Assembly (NCBI RefSeq): GCF_016879755.1
Contig: NZ_WOFU01000001.1
Location: forward strand, 1,054,001 to 1,118,000
Reading direction: 5' to 3'
DNA from: Bacillus sp. B15-48
GTDB taxonomy: Bacteria > Bacillota > Bacilli > Bacillales > Cytobacillaceae
Length of the DNA stretch: 64,000 nt
Shown: one piece after another, positions 35,334 to 45,150 of the stretch
Layout: each line of letters begins with the position of its first letter
Numbering within the stretch: position 1 is the first letter of the stretch
Notes under the pieces: model-generated
The model's database searches: none
What the model saw: only the letters and a program-made list of their open reading frames with translations
What the model was told of the DNA's origin: nothing
Position numbers and translations under genes: made by a program

Positions 35334-36509
35334 TTAAAACACGTTTTCAAGAAACAACCGAACAACGTCTGCCCCACCGATAAATGTTCCAACTGAGCTT
35401 CCGATGTTAGCTAAGACGACGACAAGCAGCACCCTTGTGACACGGTTCTGCCAAAACCCCTTTACACTGTAAACATCCTCTGACAGCCGCTCAAAGTCTT
35501 TTACGCTCGGACGACGGAAATATGCTTGAACAAAGCCAGCAAACCAGCCTGCTGCAAGCAACGGATTCAATGATGTAAGCGGCGCAACGAGCAGTGCTGT
35601 TAAAATCGCCAGCGGATGGCCGAGCGCAATCGCTGTGCCGAGCGCCGATAATGACCCGTTCCAAATGACCCAGCTCAACGTTTGCTGCAAACCAGCTGAT
35701 GGATTTGCGTAAAACGTGTAAGCAATGACCGCGAGAATAATAATCGGAATCGACCAACCGATGATTTTCGGTGCCTTCGATTTTGGCGGCAGTTTCGTGA
35801 TTGCTGCTAAATCATGATCCTTGTTAATCTGTTCCTTAATTCCAGGCACATGTGCCGCTCCTAACACGGCGACAATCTTCTTCCCTGGAGCTTCTTTAAT
35901 TTTTTGCGCTAAATATTGGTCACGTTCATCGATTAATGGCCGTTTTAATTGCGGAAAGCTGGCTGTAAACTCATCGAGCATCGAGTTTAGCATATCCTGT
36001 GATTTCAGTTTTTCTAGTTCTTCCTCTGAAATGCTCTCATTGCTGAAAATGCTGTAAATAATCTGCGAAAGCAGCAATGCTTTCCCCTTTAACCCAAGAT
36101 TGCCCCAAATGCGCGCAAATGTCACTTGAATATTACGGTCGGCTAGGACAAGTTTAGCGCCTGTTGCTTTTGCCGACTCAATTCCTTGAATCATTTCTTG
36201 TCCCGCATTGACTCCTAATTGTTTCGCCATTCGTTTTTGATAAGAGGAGATTGCCAAGTTCATTAGTAGGAGTGACGCTTTTTTTGATTTAATGACCTCA
36301 AAAATGTCCATATCCTTCCACTTGTTTCCCTCTAAAATCGACTTATATCGCTGTTCATCTAATTCAACACAAACGGAATCTGGCTGCTCCGATTCAATCA
36401 CTTCTTTTACTAGTTCGGCACTTTTCTTTGAAACATGCGCTGTACCAATTAAAATCAATTCTTTTCCATCTAAATGAATTCTCGTTATATTTTCACTTTC
36501 CACAGGCAT
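35334..36509 (-). CDS. TraB/PrgY family protein
   Basis: The N-terminal TraB/TIKI-like domain has GTAHVSKKSAELV (about residues 22-34), ELDEQRY and a second AVLGAAHVPGI; these paired GxxH motifs are the conserved putative metal or catalytic residues. The C-terminal part has about four membrane helices. TraB/PrgY of enterococci lowers peptide-pheromone activity and eukaryotic TIKI is a protease, but the role of chromosomal Bacillus members is not known to me. ATG 36509 follows AAAGGATGGG. 391 residues, normal length. Confidence 0.82.
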   Translation of the reverse strand: MPVESENITRIHLDGKELILIGTAHVSKKSAELVKEVIESEQPDSVCVELDEQRYKSILEGNKWKDMDIFEVIKSKKASLLLMNLAISSYQKRMAKQLGVNAGQEMIQGIESAKATGAKLVLADRNIQVTFARIWGNLGLKGKALLLSQIIYSIFSNESISEEELEKLKSQDMLNSMLDEFTASFPQLKRPLIDERDQYLAQKIKEAPGKKIVAVLGAAHVPGIKEQINKDHDLAAITKLPPKSKAPKIIGWSIPIIILAVIAYTFYANPSAGLQQTLSWVIWNGSLSALGTAIALGHPLAILTALLVAPLTSLNPLLAAGWFAGFVQAYFRRPSVKDFERLSEDVYSVKGFWQNRVTRVLLVVVLANIGSSVGTFIGGADVVRLFLENVF

Positions 36510-36642
36510 AAACGACCCATCCTTTATTGATTCCTAATATTAGTGGTCTTAATGATTCATCCTTAGTCATTATACAATAATCATCGTTAAAAGCTGAAAT
36601 AATAATTGCCATGAATCTACCGGCTCGGTTTATCATTTCGTT

Positions 36643-36772
36643 TGGCTACTCTCCAAAATTGGCTGTTTACTCTACAGTTTGGGCCTTTTACTCTACGAAA
36701 ACAACCACTTACTCCCCAAAAACCAAGATTTACTCTACGAAAACCATCATTTACTCTACAAGATCCAATTTA
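36643..36772. repeat. Six-copy 21-bp tandem repeat
   Basis: The motif TACTC begins at 36647, 36668, 36689, 36710, 36731 and 36752, exactly 21 bases apart. A typical unit reads TTTACTCTACGAAAACCATCA. It lies in the 325-base gap between the traB-like start and the opp operon end. Being 7 codons long, it can be read as a YSTKTxx heptapeptide within a 66-codon plus-strand frame (36611-36811), but that frame has no ribosome site. I regard it as non-coding. Confidence 0.9.
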
Positions 36773-36834
36773 TCCCAATTAACCAACCAACAGAAAACCC
36801 CCTGTTTATAAAAAAACAAGGAGTGAATTACGAA

Positions 36835-37764
36835 TCATTTAAGATCTCTTTTATATTGTTCGAATTCCCTCGTCGTACAGCGAACCCAGTGTCCTGGCTT
36901 AATTTCCCGAAACGACGGTTCTTCGCTCGTATCATGTGCTGTTGGATCATAACCGATTCGCTTCCGTTCACGCTCATATCTTGGATCTGGCAACGGAATG
37001 GCTGATAATAATGACTTCGTATATGGATGAACCGGGTTTTCATATAATTCATCACTATCAGCTAGTTCAACCATATTCCCCATATACATCACACCAATGC
37101 GGTCAGAAATATATTTGACCATTGAAAGATCATGGGCAATGAACAAATACGTTAAACCGCGATCTTTCTGAAGCTTCTTCAATAAGTTTACGACCTGAGC
37201 CTGAATCGAAACGTCCAACGCGGAAATCGGCTCATCGGCAATAATAAAATCAGGCTGGACAGCAAGCGCACGGGCAATTCCAACCCGTTGCCTCTGCCCC
37301 CCACTAAACTCATGAGGGAAACGAGTCGCATGTTCTTTATTCAAGCCAACAACTTCTAAAAGCTCCTCGACACGTTGTTTCCGTTCCTGTTCATTTTTCG
37401 CGAGTTTATGAACATCGATGCCCTCGGCAATAATATCAAGCACCGTCATTCTTGGATTTAAGGACGACGAAGGATCTTGAAAAATCATTTGCATCTTCCG
37501 ATTAAACTTCAATAATTGGTCTTTCGATTTCTTCCCATGAACATTTTCACCATTAAATATTACTTCTCCGCTTGTTGCTTCATAAAGGCGAATAATCGTC
37601 CTTCCAGCCGTTGATTTTCCACTCCCAGATTCACCGACAAGCCCGAACGTTTCCCCTTTATAAATATCAAAGGTGATGCCATCGACCGCTTTGATTAGTT
37701 TATCTCTTTTTGCTGAAAAATGTTTCTTCAAATCTTTTACTTCTAAAACTTTCTCTCTAGTCAC
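36835..37764 (-). CDS. oppF: Oligopeptide ABC transporter ATPase OppF
   Basis: One of two cytoplasmic ATPases powering the oligopeptide importer. Walker A GESGSGKST, signature FSGGQRQRVGIARAL, Walker B IIADEPISALD, and the OppF-type C-terminal extension with NPVHPYTKSLLSAIPLPDP. 309 residues. Overlaps the end of oppD by 8 bases. It is the last gene of oppA-B-C-D-F. The specific substrate (peptide, nickel or signalling peptide) cannot be set by sequence alone. Confidence 0.92.
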   Translation of the reverse strand: MTREKVLEVKDLKKHFSAKRDKLIKAVDGITFDIYKGETFGLVGESGSGKSTAGRTIIRLYEATSGEVIFNGENVHGKKSKDQLLKFNRKMQMIFQDPSSSLNPRMTVLDIIAEGIDVHKLAKNEQERKQRVEELLEVVGLNKEHATRFPHEFSGGQRQRVGIARALAVQPDFIIADEPISALDVSIQAQVVNLLKKLQKDRGLTYLFIAHDLSMVKYISDRIGVMYMGNMVELADSDELYENPVHPYTKSLLSAIPLPDPRYERERKRIGYDPTAHDTSEEPSFREIKPGHWVRCTTREFEQYKRDLK

Positions 37765-38803
37765 CGCTTTTCACCATCCTATTCGCAAACCCCTTCATCC
37801 TCTGTTTAACCGACTTAGGCGGTTCAATTTTTGGAGCGTCAGGATGCAATAACCATGTCGCTGCATAGTGGGTATCCGATACTTTAAACATCGGTGGTTC
37901 CATGACAGTATCGATTTCCAAAGCAAATTCATTCCGAGGTGCGAACGCATCTCCTTTTGGCGGCTTCAACATATTTGGAGGCGTACCAGGGATTGCGTAC
38001 AACTCTTCATCTGTACTATCCGGTGTCGGCATTGAACCTAGTAAACCCCAAGTATATGGATGCTTCGGGTTATAGAAAATATCATCAACTGTTCCCGTTT
38101 CAATAACCTTCCCCGCATACATCACCGCTACTTTATCGGCAATATTCGCTACGACCCCAAGGTCATGGGTAATAAAAATAATCGCGCTTTCAATCGCTTT
38201 TTGAATGCCTTTCATCAACTCAAGAATTTGCGCTTGAATCGTCACATCCAATGCCGTTGTTGGCTCATCGGCAATAAGAATTTTCGGATTGCAGGCAAGT
38301 GCAATTGCAATGACGACACGCTGACGCATCCCACCAGAAAATTGGTGTGGATATTGATTCATTCGTACTTCTGGCTGCGGAATTCCTACTTGAACCAATA
38401 ACTCAAGAGCACGTTTTTTAGCTGCTTCACGACTCATATTTTGATGTTTAATAAGACCCTCCATGATTTGCGTCCCAATTTTCATCGTCGGATTCAATGA
38501 AGACATCGGATCTTGGAAAACCATTGAAATGTCCTTCCCGCGGATATTTTGCATTTCTTTTTCAGTTTTCGGAACAAGGTCGATTCCTTCTAAGAGGATT
38601 TGACCTGATTTTATATATCCTTGACCAGCTAAAAGCTTCATCATCGCGAGGGAAGTAACGGATTTTCCTGAACCAGATTCGCCAACAATCGCTAATGTTT
38701 CCCCTTTATTCAAGTCAAAGCTAACACCTCGAACAGCTTGTACTTCACCGTTGTAGGTGTTAAATGATACTTTTAGATCTTTTACTTCTAGTAATTTACT
38801 CAT
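37757..38803 (-). CDS. oppD: Oligopeptide ABC transporter ATPase OppD
   Basis: Second ATPase of the importer. Walker A GESGSGKS, signature FSGGMRQRVVIAIAL, Walker B ILIADEPTTALD, and the C-terminal NPKHPYTWGLLGSMPTPD extension. 348 residues, standard. It precedes oppF with an 8-base overlap and follows oppC after 15 bases, so the subunits are translated together. Confidence 0.93.
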   Translation of the reverse strand: MSKLLEVKDLKVSFNTYNGEVQAVRGVSFDLNKGETLAIVGESGSGKSVTSLAMMKLLAGQGYIKSGQILLEGIDLVPKTEKEMQNIRGKDISMVFQDPMSSLNPTMKIGTQIMEGLIKHQNMSREAAKKRALELLVQVGIPQPEVRMNQYPHQFSGGMRQRVVIAIALACNPKILIADEPTTALDVTIQAQILELMKGIQKAIESAIIFITHDLGVVANIADKVAVMYAGKVIETGTVDDIFYNPKHPYTWGLLGSMPTPDSTDEELYAIPGTPPNMLKPPKGDAFAPRNEFALEIDTVMEPPMFKVSDTHYAATWLLHPDAPKIEPPKSVKQRMKGFANRMVKSGD

Positions 38804-38818
38804 TTATACCCACCTACC

Positions 38819-39973
38819 TTATTTATGCATTTTAGGGTCAAATGCATCACGCAACCCGTCGCCAAGTATATTAAATGCAATCATGATGACAGAAATCAAG
38901 ATTGCAGGAAAGGCTAGTAAATACGGATATAACCGCATATTGTCAAACCCAGAAGAAATCAATGAACCGAGTGATGCGGCCGGCGGAACAATCCCTAATC
39001 CGATAAAGCTTAAAAATGCTTCAAAGAAAATCGCACTGGGAACCGTAAACATCGTATTAATAATGATAATCCCGCTAATGTTCGGAATCAAATGTCGGCG
39101 AATAATCGTTCCATTCGAAGTACCTAATGTCCGTGCCGCAAGAACAAACTCCTGACTTTTCACCTTAAGCACTTCACCGCGCACAATCCGTGCCATCCCT
39201 GTCCATCCGGTAATCGTTAAGGCAATAACGATTGACATAATTCCTGGCTGCAAAAACAGCATCATCAAGAGAATCACGACGAGATTCGGAATTCCAACAA
39301 GAATCTCAACGACACGCTGCATCGCATTATCAACTCTACCACCGTAAAAGCCAGAAATCCCACCATAGGAAACCCCGATCATTAAATCAATCGCAGCTGC
39401 TACAAAGGCAATAATTAACGATACCCTTGTCCCTTCCCAAAGGCGTGTCCATTGGTCCCGGCCTAGCGTATCTGTTCCTAGCCAGAAATACGTGTTTTCG
39501 AGACCTTTCGCCTCATACACACGATAACTTGCCCGGACTTCAGCAGAGTTTTTGCTGCCGTCTCCTTCACTAACAACCTTGATATCAACAAAATCTTTTT
39601 CATTACTATATCTCGCGACTGCTTTATTTGTCGCATCCTCAACCGTTGTTCCAGTGTAATTGCCTTTTAATGCGCCACCAAAGCCTGACCAGGATACATT
39701 TTCCAATACCGGAACGCGTGGTGGAAGTTTTGAACGCGATAATAGCTGATCATCTGTTTTATATTCATTAAAAGATGGGGCTATAATGCTCATCAAAATA
39801 ATAAAAGTGATCAAAAACATGCTGAATACCGCTAATTTATTTTTAAATAACGTTCGTCTCGCATCTTGCCAAAACGTTCTGCTTGGACTTGAAATCGTTT
39901 CACTCGTATCTTCTTTACGTACTAGAGGCTTAAAAAGCTCTTTCGGTATGTTGTTATGATTTTGGTTCTCCAT
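38819..39973 (-). CDS. oppC: Oligopeptide ABC transporter permease OppC
   Basis: Membrane permease with an N-terminal cytoplasmic tail, a first helix near residue 45, a large extracellular loop (about residues 75-165), then the BPD_transp core with EAA-like motif FVLAARTLGTSNGTIIRRHLIPN. The extended loop and 384-residue length are larger than E. coli OppC (about 300), but similar long OppC proteins occur in bacilli. Its start shares one base with the oppB stop (40-kb side), indicating coupling. Confidence 0.9.
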   Translation of the reverse strand: MENQNHNNIPKELFKPLVRKEDTSETISSPSRTFWQDARRTLFKNKLAVFSMFLITFIILMSIIAPSFNEYKTDDQLLSRSKLPPRVPVLENVSWSGFGGALKGNYTGTTVEDATNKAVARYSNEKDFVDIKVVSEGDGSKNSAEVRASYRVYEAKGLENTYFWLGTDTLGRDQWTRLWEGTRVSLIIAFVAAAIDLMIGVSYGGISGFYGGRVDNAMQRVVEILVGIPNLVVILLMMLFLQPGIMSIVIALTITGWTGMARIVRGEVLKVKSQEFVLAARTLGTSNGTIIRRHLIPNISGIIIINTMFTVPSAIFFEAFLSFIGLGIVPPAASLGSLISSGFDNMRLYPYLLAFPAILISVIMIAFNILGDGLRDAFDPKMHK

Positions 39974-40902
39974 TATTTGCTTCCTCCTGCAAGTCGAATC
40001 CTAGGGTCAATAAGTCCATAAAGGAGGTCGATAATTAAAATAATCGCCACAAATAAAAATGCGAATAATAAAGTTGTTCCCATAATCGTTGGGTAATCGT
40101 TTACCATTACAGATGTAACAAACTGCTCACCGATTCCAGGAATCGCAAAGATTTGCTCAATTACCATTGATCCTGTCATCAATGAAACAGCCATCGGTCC
40201 AATGACCGTAACTAGTGGAATCAAGGCATTACGTAAGCCATGTTTCCAAATAATTGCTGATTCTTTTACCCCTTTCGCACGTGCAGTCGTAATGTAATTT
40301 GAATGCAGTACTTCGACCATTTCTGTTCTTGTAAAACGTGCAGCGGTTGCCATCGGATGAATGGCTAGCGCAATCGTCGGCAAAATGGTGTGCTTGAACT
40401 CTCCCCATAAAGCAACAGGCAGGATGTTCAATTTCACTGCAAATAAATATTGAAGAAGCCCGGCAAAAACAAAGGAAGGAATGGAGGTACCTAAAACTGC
40501 AATGATAGTCGATGAATAGTCGAGAGGACCGTTACGGAAGATTGAGGCCGTTAAACCTAAGAGGATTCCGAGTGTTGTCCCCAATAATAATGCTTGAAAA
40601 CCTAGCAAAGCAGACGGCCCAATTTTGTCCATTAAAATTTTCGTCACAGGGATATTATCAAATGCAAACGAAACTCCTAAATCGCCTTTGAAAAGTCCGC
40701 CGATATATTTAACGTACTGAATGGGAACAGGATCATTTAATCCGTATTTCTCCAGGACAATCGCTTGTTGTTGCTCACTTAATTTATCTGCCGCGTTTAG
40801 CGGGCTACCAGGTAGTAATTTCATTAAGAAAAATGAGATAGTGGCAATAATAAATAAGGTAATAAACATATACCATAAACGACGCAATAGATAGCGAGTC
40901 AT
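39973..40902 (-). CDS. oppB: Oligopeptide ABC transporter permease OppB
   Basis: Six-helix permease starting MTRYLLRRLWYM, a typical OppB opening. EAA-like motif YITTARAKGVKESAIIWKHGLRNALIPL is followed by FAIPGIGEQFVTS. 309 residues. AGGAGGTATT precedes ATG 40902. It lies 165 bases after oppA with a hairpin terminator in the gap, which would lower expression of the membrane and ATPase genes relative to oppA. Confidence 0.93.
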   Translation of the reverse strand: MTRYLLRRLWYMFITLFIIATISFFLMKLLPGSPLNAADKLSEQQQAIVLEKYGLNDPVPIQYVKYIGGLFKGDLGVSFAFDNIPVTKILMDKIGPSALLGFQALLLGTTLGILLGLTASIFRNGPLDYSSTIIAVLGTSIPSFVFAGLLQYLFAVKLNILPVALWGEFKHTILPTIALAIHPMATAARFTRTEMVEVLHSNYITTARAKGVKESAIIWKHGLRNALIPLVTVIGPMAVSLMTGSMVIEQIFAIPGIGEQFVTSVMVNDYPTIMGTTLLFAFLFVAIILIIDLLYGLIDPRIRLAGGSK

Positions 40903-40980
40903 CCATAATACCTCCTGTTAATTTCCATATTTTTATCATTTCCTGAAAAAATTGTTATTATTATCTGATCTTTCATCCCT

Positions 40981-41025
40981 AAAAACGGAGAAAGAGAGTA
41001 TATGCCTATTTAAGCACACACTCTC
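40981..41025 (-). terminator. Partial terminator between oppA and oppB
   Basis: GAGAGTATATGC (40994-41005) and GCACACACTCTC (41014-41025) form a 12-bp stem (two G-U pairs on the minus RNA) followed by T-rich sequence. Its intra-operon place suggests attenuated read-through into oppBCDF. Confidence 0.6.
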
Positions 41026-41067
41026 CTTTATATTGCTACATCTACTTTTTAGATACTTTTGTCTAAA

Positions 41068-42723
41068 TTACTCTCCAGAACCAACGCTAGCCCATTTATA
41101 CTCGTATGTTGCACCGAATGGATTGTTAAAAACACCTTGTACTTTTTGAGCAACTAATTGTGCATAGGCTTTTTGGTAAATTGGTGCAATCGCCGCATCT
41201 TCAAAGAGAATTCTTTCAGCCTCTAGGAAGTTTTGGTAACGCGCTTCATTATCTGTCGCATACTCTGTTGCTGCTTGTGCTAATAATGCGTCGTATTCAG
41301 AGTTTGAATAGCCCATTTTGTTATTTCCACCATCTGTAATCCATAGGGTTAAGAAAGTGTTTGGATCCAGGTAATCTGGGCCCCATCCTGCAAGTTGCAT
41401 ATCATAATCCATTGCCGTGTCTAAATCTAAACGTTGCTTAAATGGTACTTCCTTCAATGTCACTTTAAGACCAGGAAGATTGTTTTCTAATTGATTGCGA
41501 AGATATGCATGCATATTTTTCGAAGTATCTGTATCTCCACCAAGCAATTCAAGTTCGACTGTATCTGTTCCTAATTCAGCTAACCCTTTTTCCCAGAAAC
41601 CTTGAGCTGCTTCAAGATCGTATGTGACAAGATCTCCGCTCACGTCGCGGAAGTCACCTGTGCCGTCTGGCATTGGTGCAAAATCTGCTGGCACTAGACC
41701 GTTTGCAACGATTGATCCATTGTTAAGAATCACATCAACAACATCTTGTTTGTTGAAGGCACGGCTAATTGCAGCACGGATATTTGTATTTGCTAATGCT
41801 TCATTTCTCGATTGGTTTAACTTCATGTAGAACACAGCTGTATCTGGAACAATCCTGTAATCTTCATGTGTCGCATATTCATCGACTAAGTCAGAAGATA
41901 AATCTACACGGTCAACTGTTCCTTCTTCATATAAATTAACACGGGTTTGGGCATCTTTAACAACAACATATGTCATTTTTTCCAGTTTTACTGAGTCAGC
42001 ATCCCAGTAATCTTCGTTCTTGACAAGTTCCCAATTCTGGCTGATACTTTCCCAGTCTGAAAACTTGAATGGACCATTTGCAAGCAGCGTATCTGCAGAT
42101 GTTGCAAATGCAGCGCCTTGTTCTTCAACAAATGCTTTGTTTAAAGGTAAGAATGTACCGAAAGTAGTTAAAGACTCAAAATAGGGTGTCGGTTGCTCAA
42201 GCTCAACGACTAATGTAAAGTCATCTTCTGCTTTTACACCAAGTTCTTCAACACCAACATCACCGTTGTTTACTTCTGTTGCATTTTTAATGACGCCGCT
42301 CATCATATATGGACCATATTCAGATCCTGTATCCGGGTCAACCGCACGTTGCCATGCATATACAAAGTCGTGAGCGGTTACTGGGTCACCGTTTGACCAT
42401 AAAGCATCCTCACGTAATGTAAATGTCCAAGTAAGGGCATCTTCACTTACTTCATGATCATATGCGATTCCTTCAGTTGTATTCGCATCTTCGTCAAGAC
42501 GATAAAGCCCTTCCATTGTTGTCCCTAAAAATTGGAAAGCGAACTCATCAGTCGCCATAGACGGATCCATTGTTGGAATCGTATCACCATTGATGAGATT
42601 TAACGTTTGTTCAACTTCTTGAGCTTGCTCTGTTTCATCTGCAGTGTTACCACCACCACAAGCTACTAAAAACATGCTTAGTACAAGGCCTAATACAAGT
42701 AGCCATGACCATTTTCGCTTCAT
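41068..42723 (-). CDS. oppA: Oligopeptide-binding lipoprotein OppA
   Basis: Extracellular solute-binding protein (SBP family 5) anchored by lipid: signal peptide with lipobox LVAC at about residues 19-22, followed by a Gly/Glu-rich linker. Family features are TFTLREDALWSNGDPVTAHDFVYAWQRAVDP and GYSNSEYDALLAQA. 551 residues, standard. AGGAGGACCC precedes ATG 42723. First gene of the opp operon, with its own promoter. The operon may feed peptidase PepT, and in spore-formers Opp also imports signalling peptides. Confidence 0.93.
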   Translation of the reverse strand: MKRKWSWLLVLGLVLSMFLVACGGGNTADETEQAQEVEQTLNLINGDTIPTMDPSMATDEFAFQFLGTTMEGLYRLDEDANTTEGIAYDHEVSEDALTWTFTLREDALWSNGDPVTAHDFVYAWQRAVDPDTGSEYGPYMMSGVIKNATEVNNGDVGVEELGVKAEDDFTLVVELEQPTPYFESLTTFGTFLPLNKAFVEEQGAAFATSADTLLANGPFKFSDWESISQNWELVKNEDYWDADSVKLEKMTYVVVKDAQTRVNLYEEGTVDRVDLSSDLVDEYATHEDYRIVPDTAVFYMKLNQSRNEALANTNIRAAISRAFNKQDVVDVILNNGSIVANGLVPADFAPMPDGTGDFRDVSGDLVTYDLEAAQGFWEKGLAELGTDTVELELLGGDTDTSKNMHAYLRNQLENNLPGLKVTLKEVPFKQRLDLDTAMDYDMQLAGWGPDYLDPNTFLTLWITDGGNNKMGYSNSEYDALLAQAATEYATDNEARYQNFLEAERILFEDAAIAPIYQKAYAQLVAQKVQGVFNNPFGATYEYKWASVGSGE

Positions 42724-42792
42724 TTTAGGGTCCTCCTATTGTTATATTTTTCTAAAAATAGGCTAAACCATCCCCCTGTTTGAGCCACCAGA

Positions 42793-42820
42793 ATATTACA
42801 TAATATATATTTAGTGTAAA
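42793..42820 (-). promoter_or_regulatory. Probable promoter of oppA
   Basis: Minus strand TTTACA (42820-42815), 16-base spacer, TAATAT (42798-42793), about 70 bases before oppA. Confidence 0.45.
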
Positions 42821-42949
42821 ACACTTATCTCGCCTTTATACATCCATTACAATCACTGCACATAGCGTCGTTAAAATAGTATAATTTGCAAAGACATTAC
42901 ATTTACTAAACTGGATTACTTTCCTCTAATAATAGTAAAGGTGGAGGCT

Positions 42950-43318
42950 ATGCTTAAAAATAAATGGACTTTTCTGCTTATAAATATCGTCGGCGTTACG
43001 GTGCTCTTTCTACTTTTTGCATCTGAATATACACTCTTACACTATATCAACTCGTTGTTTTATATTAGTTTTATTTATGTGATGTTATTTTTAGTCATGT
43101 ACACGACAAAAGGTGGGTTTTTTGATGGTGTGACCTTTGGATTCAGGCGCTTCCATCATGTTGTGATTAAACGGGAAGATTATCTTGAGGAATGGCGAGA
43201 AAAGCCGCTGCCGTCGGAGAAAGTTGCTACGCATCTATATCCGCTGATTAAATTTCAAAGCTTTAGTCTGTTCTTTTGCCTATTAGGCTTGTTAATCATT
43301 TATTATCTTTTCTCATAG
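42950..43318 (+). CDS. DUF3899 family membrane protein
   Basis: 122 residues with two N-terminal hydrophobic helices (about 8-25 and 33-52), a cytoplasmic middle containing GFRRFHHVVIKREDYLEEW, and a C-terminal helix ending LLIIYYLFS. It matches the small DUF3899 family of bacilli, often located beside opp genes; function unknown. ATG 42950 with AAAGGTGG 5 nt upstream is the likely start; an in-frame GTG at 42941 lies within that ribosome site. Divergent from oppA. A TATAAT at 42880 is a candidate -10. Confidence 0.7.
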   Translation: MLKNKWTFLLINIVGVTVLFLLFASEYTLLHYINSLFYISFIYVMLFLVMYTTKGGFFDGVTFGFRRFHHVVIKREDYLEEWREKPLPSEKVATHLYPLIKFQSFSLFFCLLGLLIIYYLFS

Positions 43319-43321
43319 AAA

Positions 43322-43345
43322 AAAGCCCCAAACTAGGGGCTTTCA
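43322..43345. terminator. Bidirectional terminator between DUF3899 gene and ectC
   Basis: AAAGCCCC (43322-43329) pairs with GGGGCTTT (43336-43343), with A- and T-rich flanks. Serves the two convergent genes. Confidence 0.85.
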
Positions 43346-43370
43346 TATCGACCGTTTCCATTCAAATGGC

Positions 43371-43772
43371 TTAGACGTTTGTTTCCTCTGCCGGAGGTGC
43401 ATATGCGCCTTCTTCATCATGTGTTTCCTGACCTGTACACGGAGGGTTGAACACACAAACCATTCTCATATCTCCCTTTGTTGCGCGGAGGATATGCTTT
43501 TCATGACCAACGAGGGCATATAAAGTTCCAGGTTTAATTGGGTGGATTTTTCCTGTTGTTAAATCTTCAATTTCCCCTTCTCCTTCGACGCAATAAACAG
43601 CCTCTTGATGATATTTATACCAGAATGTTGATTCTGTTCCTTCATAAATAATTGTATCGTGAACGGAAAAGCCCATTCCATCTTTCTTCAAAATAATTCT
43701 TCTGCTTTCCCAATTATCACTTTTTACATGGTCTTCTGTTTCTAGGACTTCTTCTAAATTTTTTACAATCAC
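43371..43772 (-). CDS. ectC: L-ectoine synthase
   Basis: Cupin enzyme closing N-gamma-acetyl-diaminobutyrate to ectoine. The family sequence is clear: MIVKNLEEVLET at the start, HQEAVYCVEGEGEIED, and KHILRATKGDMRMVCVFNPPCTGQETHDEEGAY near the end. 133 residues, standard. A strong AGGAGGAATC ribosome site precedes ATG 43772. Last gene of ectABC. No ectoine hydroxylase (ectD) follows, so the operon makes ectoine only, unless ectD is elsewhere. Confidence 0.97.
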   Translation of the reverse strand: MIVKNLEEVLETEDHVKSDNWESRRIILKKDGMGFSVHDTIIYEGTESTFWYKYHQEAVYCVEGEGEIEDLTTGKIHPIKPGTLYALVGHEKHILRATKGDMRMVCVFNPPCTGQETHDEEGAYAPPAEETNV

Positions 43773-43786
43773 TTGTGATTCCTCCT

Positions 43787-45067
43787 TTAGTTGTTAAGAC
43801 AAGCTTTGACACTTTCCTCGATGATATCAAAACCTTTTTTCAACGTTTCACGATCAATCGTTAATGCCGGCATGATTTTAAATACTTCGCTATTCGGCCC
43901 TGACGTTTCCATCACAAGCCCTCTTTTAAATGCTTCCGCGCAAATTTTTTCAGCTATTCCATCTACTCCGCAAGCAATTCCTCTAAATAGGCCTTTGCCG
44001 CGTACTTCGCCTTCTAACCCAGAATATTGAGTCGCTAATCTTGTTAAAAACTCATCGATATACAGCCCTTTTTCTTCAATTTCCTTGGAAAATTCATCAT
44101 TTTCCCAGAAAGATAAAGCTTCTGTTGCTGTGATAAAGGCAAGATTATGGCCACGGAAAGTCCCGTTATGTTCACCCGGTCCAAAAATATCATATTCAGG
44201 TTTTATTAAGGTTAACGCCATTGGTGTTCCATAACCACTAATTGACTTCGACAAACAAACGATATCTGGTTTAATTCCCGATGGTTCGAAGCTAAAGAAA
44301 GTCCCTGTCCGTCCGCAGCCAGCTTGAACATCATCAATAATTAAAAGAATATCCCATCTACGGCAAACTTCCTCTACTCGCTTTAACCATTTATTGTTAG
44401 CAACATTCAAGCCGCCTTCTCCTTGGACGGTCTCAAGGATGATGGCTGCCGGAAGTGCAACACCGCTGCCATTATCTTCAAGAAAGCGCTCTAAATAATC
44501 AACCGTATCAACATCATCGCCTAAGTAGTGGTCAAATGGCATTGCAACACTATTATGCAACGATACACCTGCTCCATGTCGTTTAAACGAGTTTCCAGTA
44601 ATCGATAAGGCCCCGAGCGTCATCCCATGGAAACCATTCGTAAAGCTAATTACTAATTCACGTCCAGTTACTTTACGAGCCAGTTTTAGGGCACTTTCAA
44701 CCGTATTTGTTCCAGTCGGTCCTGGGAACATCACTTTATAATCTAAATTACGTGGTTTTAAGATTTTTTCATTAAAAGCTACCAGGAAATCAGCCTTTGC
44801 CATCGTTCCCATATCGAGGCTATGGGTGATGTTATCTTCAGTAATATATTCAATTAACTTTTCCTTCATTTGCGGATGATTATGACCGTAATTTAACGCT
44901 CCAGCGCCCGCAAAGAAATCAATATACTCTTTTCCGCTCTTATCCCACATTTTTGACCCTTGTGCTTTTACAAAAGTAGTCGGGAAACTGCGAATATAAC
45001 TACGAACCTCTGATTCTAATTTTTCAAACACCTGAAGTTGTGGATCTAAAACTTTTATCGCTGCCAT
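43787..45067 (-). CDS. ectB: L-2,4-diaminobutyrate aminotransferase
   Basis: PLP enzyme transferring an amino group from glutamate to aspartate semialdehyde, the first ectoine step. Class III aminotransferase features: [35 protein letters not shown], and the PLP lysine in [15 protein letters not shown]. 426 residues. ATG 45067 with upstream AAAGG is preferred over an in-frame TTG at 45094. Middle gene of ectA-B-C, 83 bases from ectA and 14 from ectC. Confidence 0.95.
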   Translation of the reverse strand: MAAIKVLDPQLQVFEKLESEVRSYIRSFPTTFVKAQGSKMWDKSGKEYIDFFAGAGALNYGHNHPQMKEKLIEYITEDNITHSLDMGTMAKADFLVAFNEKILKPRNLDYKVMFPGPTGTNTVESALKLARKVTGRELVISFTNGFHGMTLGALSITGNSFKRHGAGVSLHNSVAMPFDHYLGDDVDTVDYLERFLEDNGSGVALPAAIILETVQGEGGLNVANNKWLKRVEEVCRRWDILLIIDDVQAGCGRTGTFFSFEPSGIKPDIVCLSKSISGYGTPMALTLIKPEYDIFGPGEHNGTFRGHNLAFITATEALSFWENDEFSKEIEEKGLYIDEFLTRLATQYSGLEGEVRGKGLFRGIACGVDGIAEKICAEAFKRGLVMETSGPNSEVFKIMPALTIDRETLKKGFDIIEESVKACLNN

Positions 45068-45150
45068 CCTTACACAACCTTTCTGAATTTTCAATCATTA
45101 GCTCATACAAAATCTCTATTGACGAACGTATAACCTATCAAATGTTTGTT

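Noticed and set aside
36611-36811. 66-codon plus-strand reading frame with YSTKTxx heptads
   Set aside because: No ribosome site or promoter; the open frame is explained by the 21-bp tandem repeat having no stop codon in that phase.
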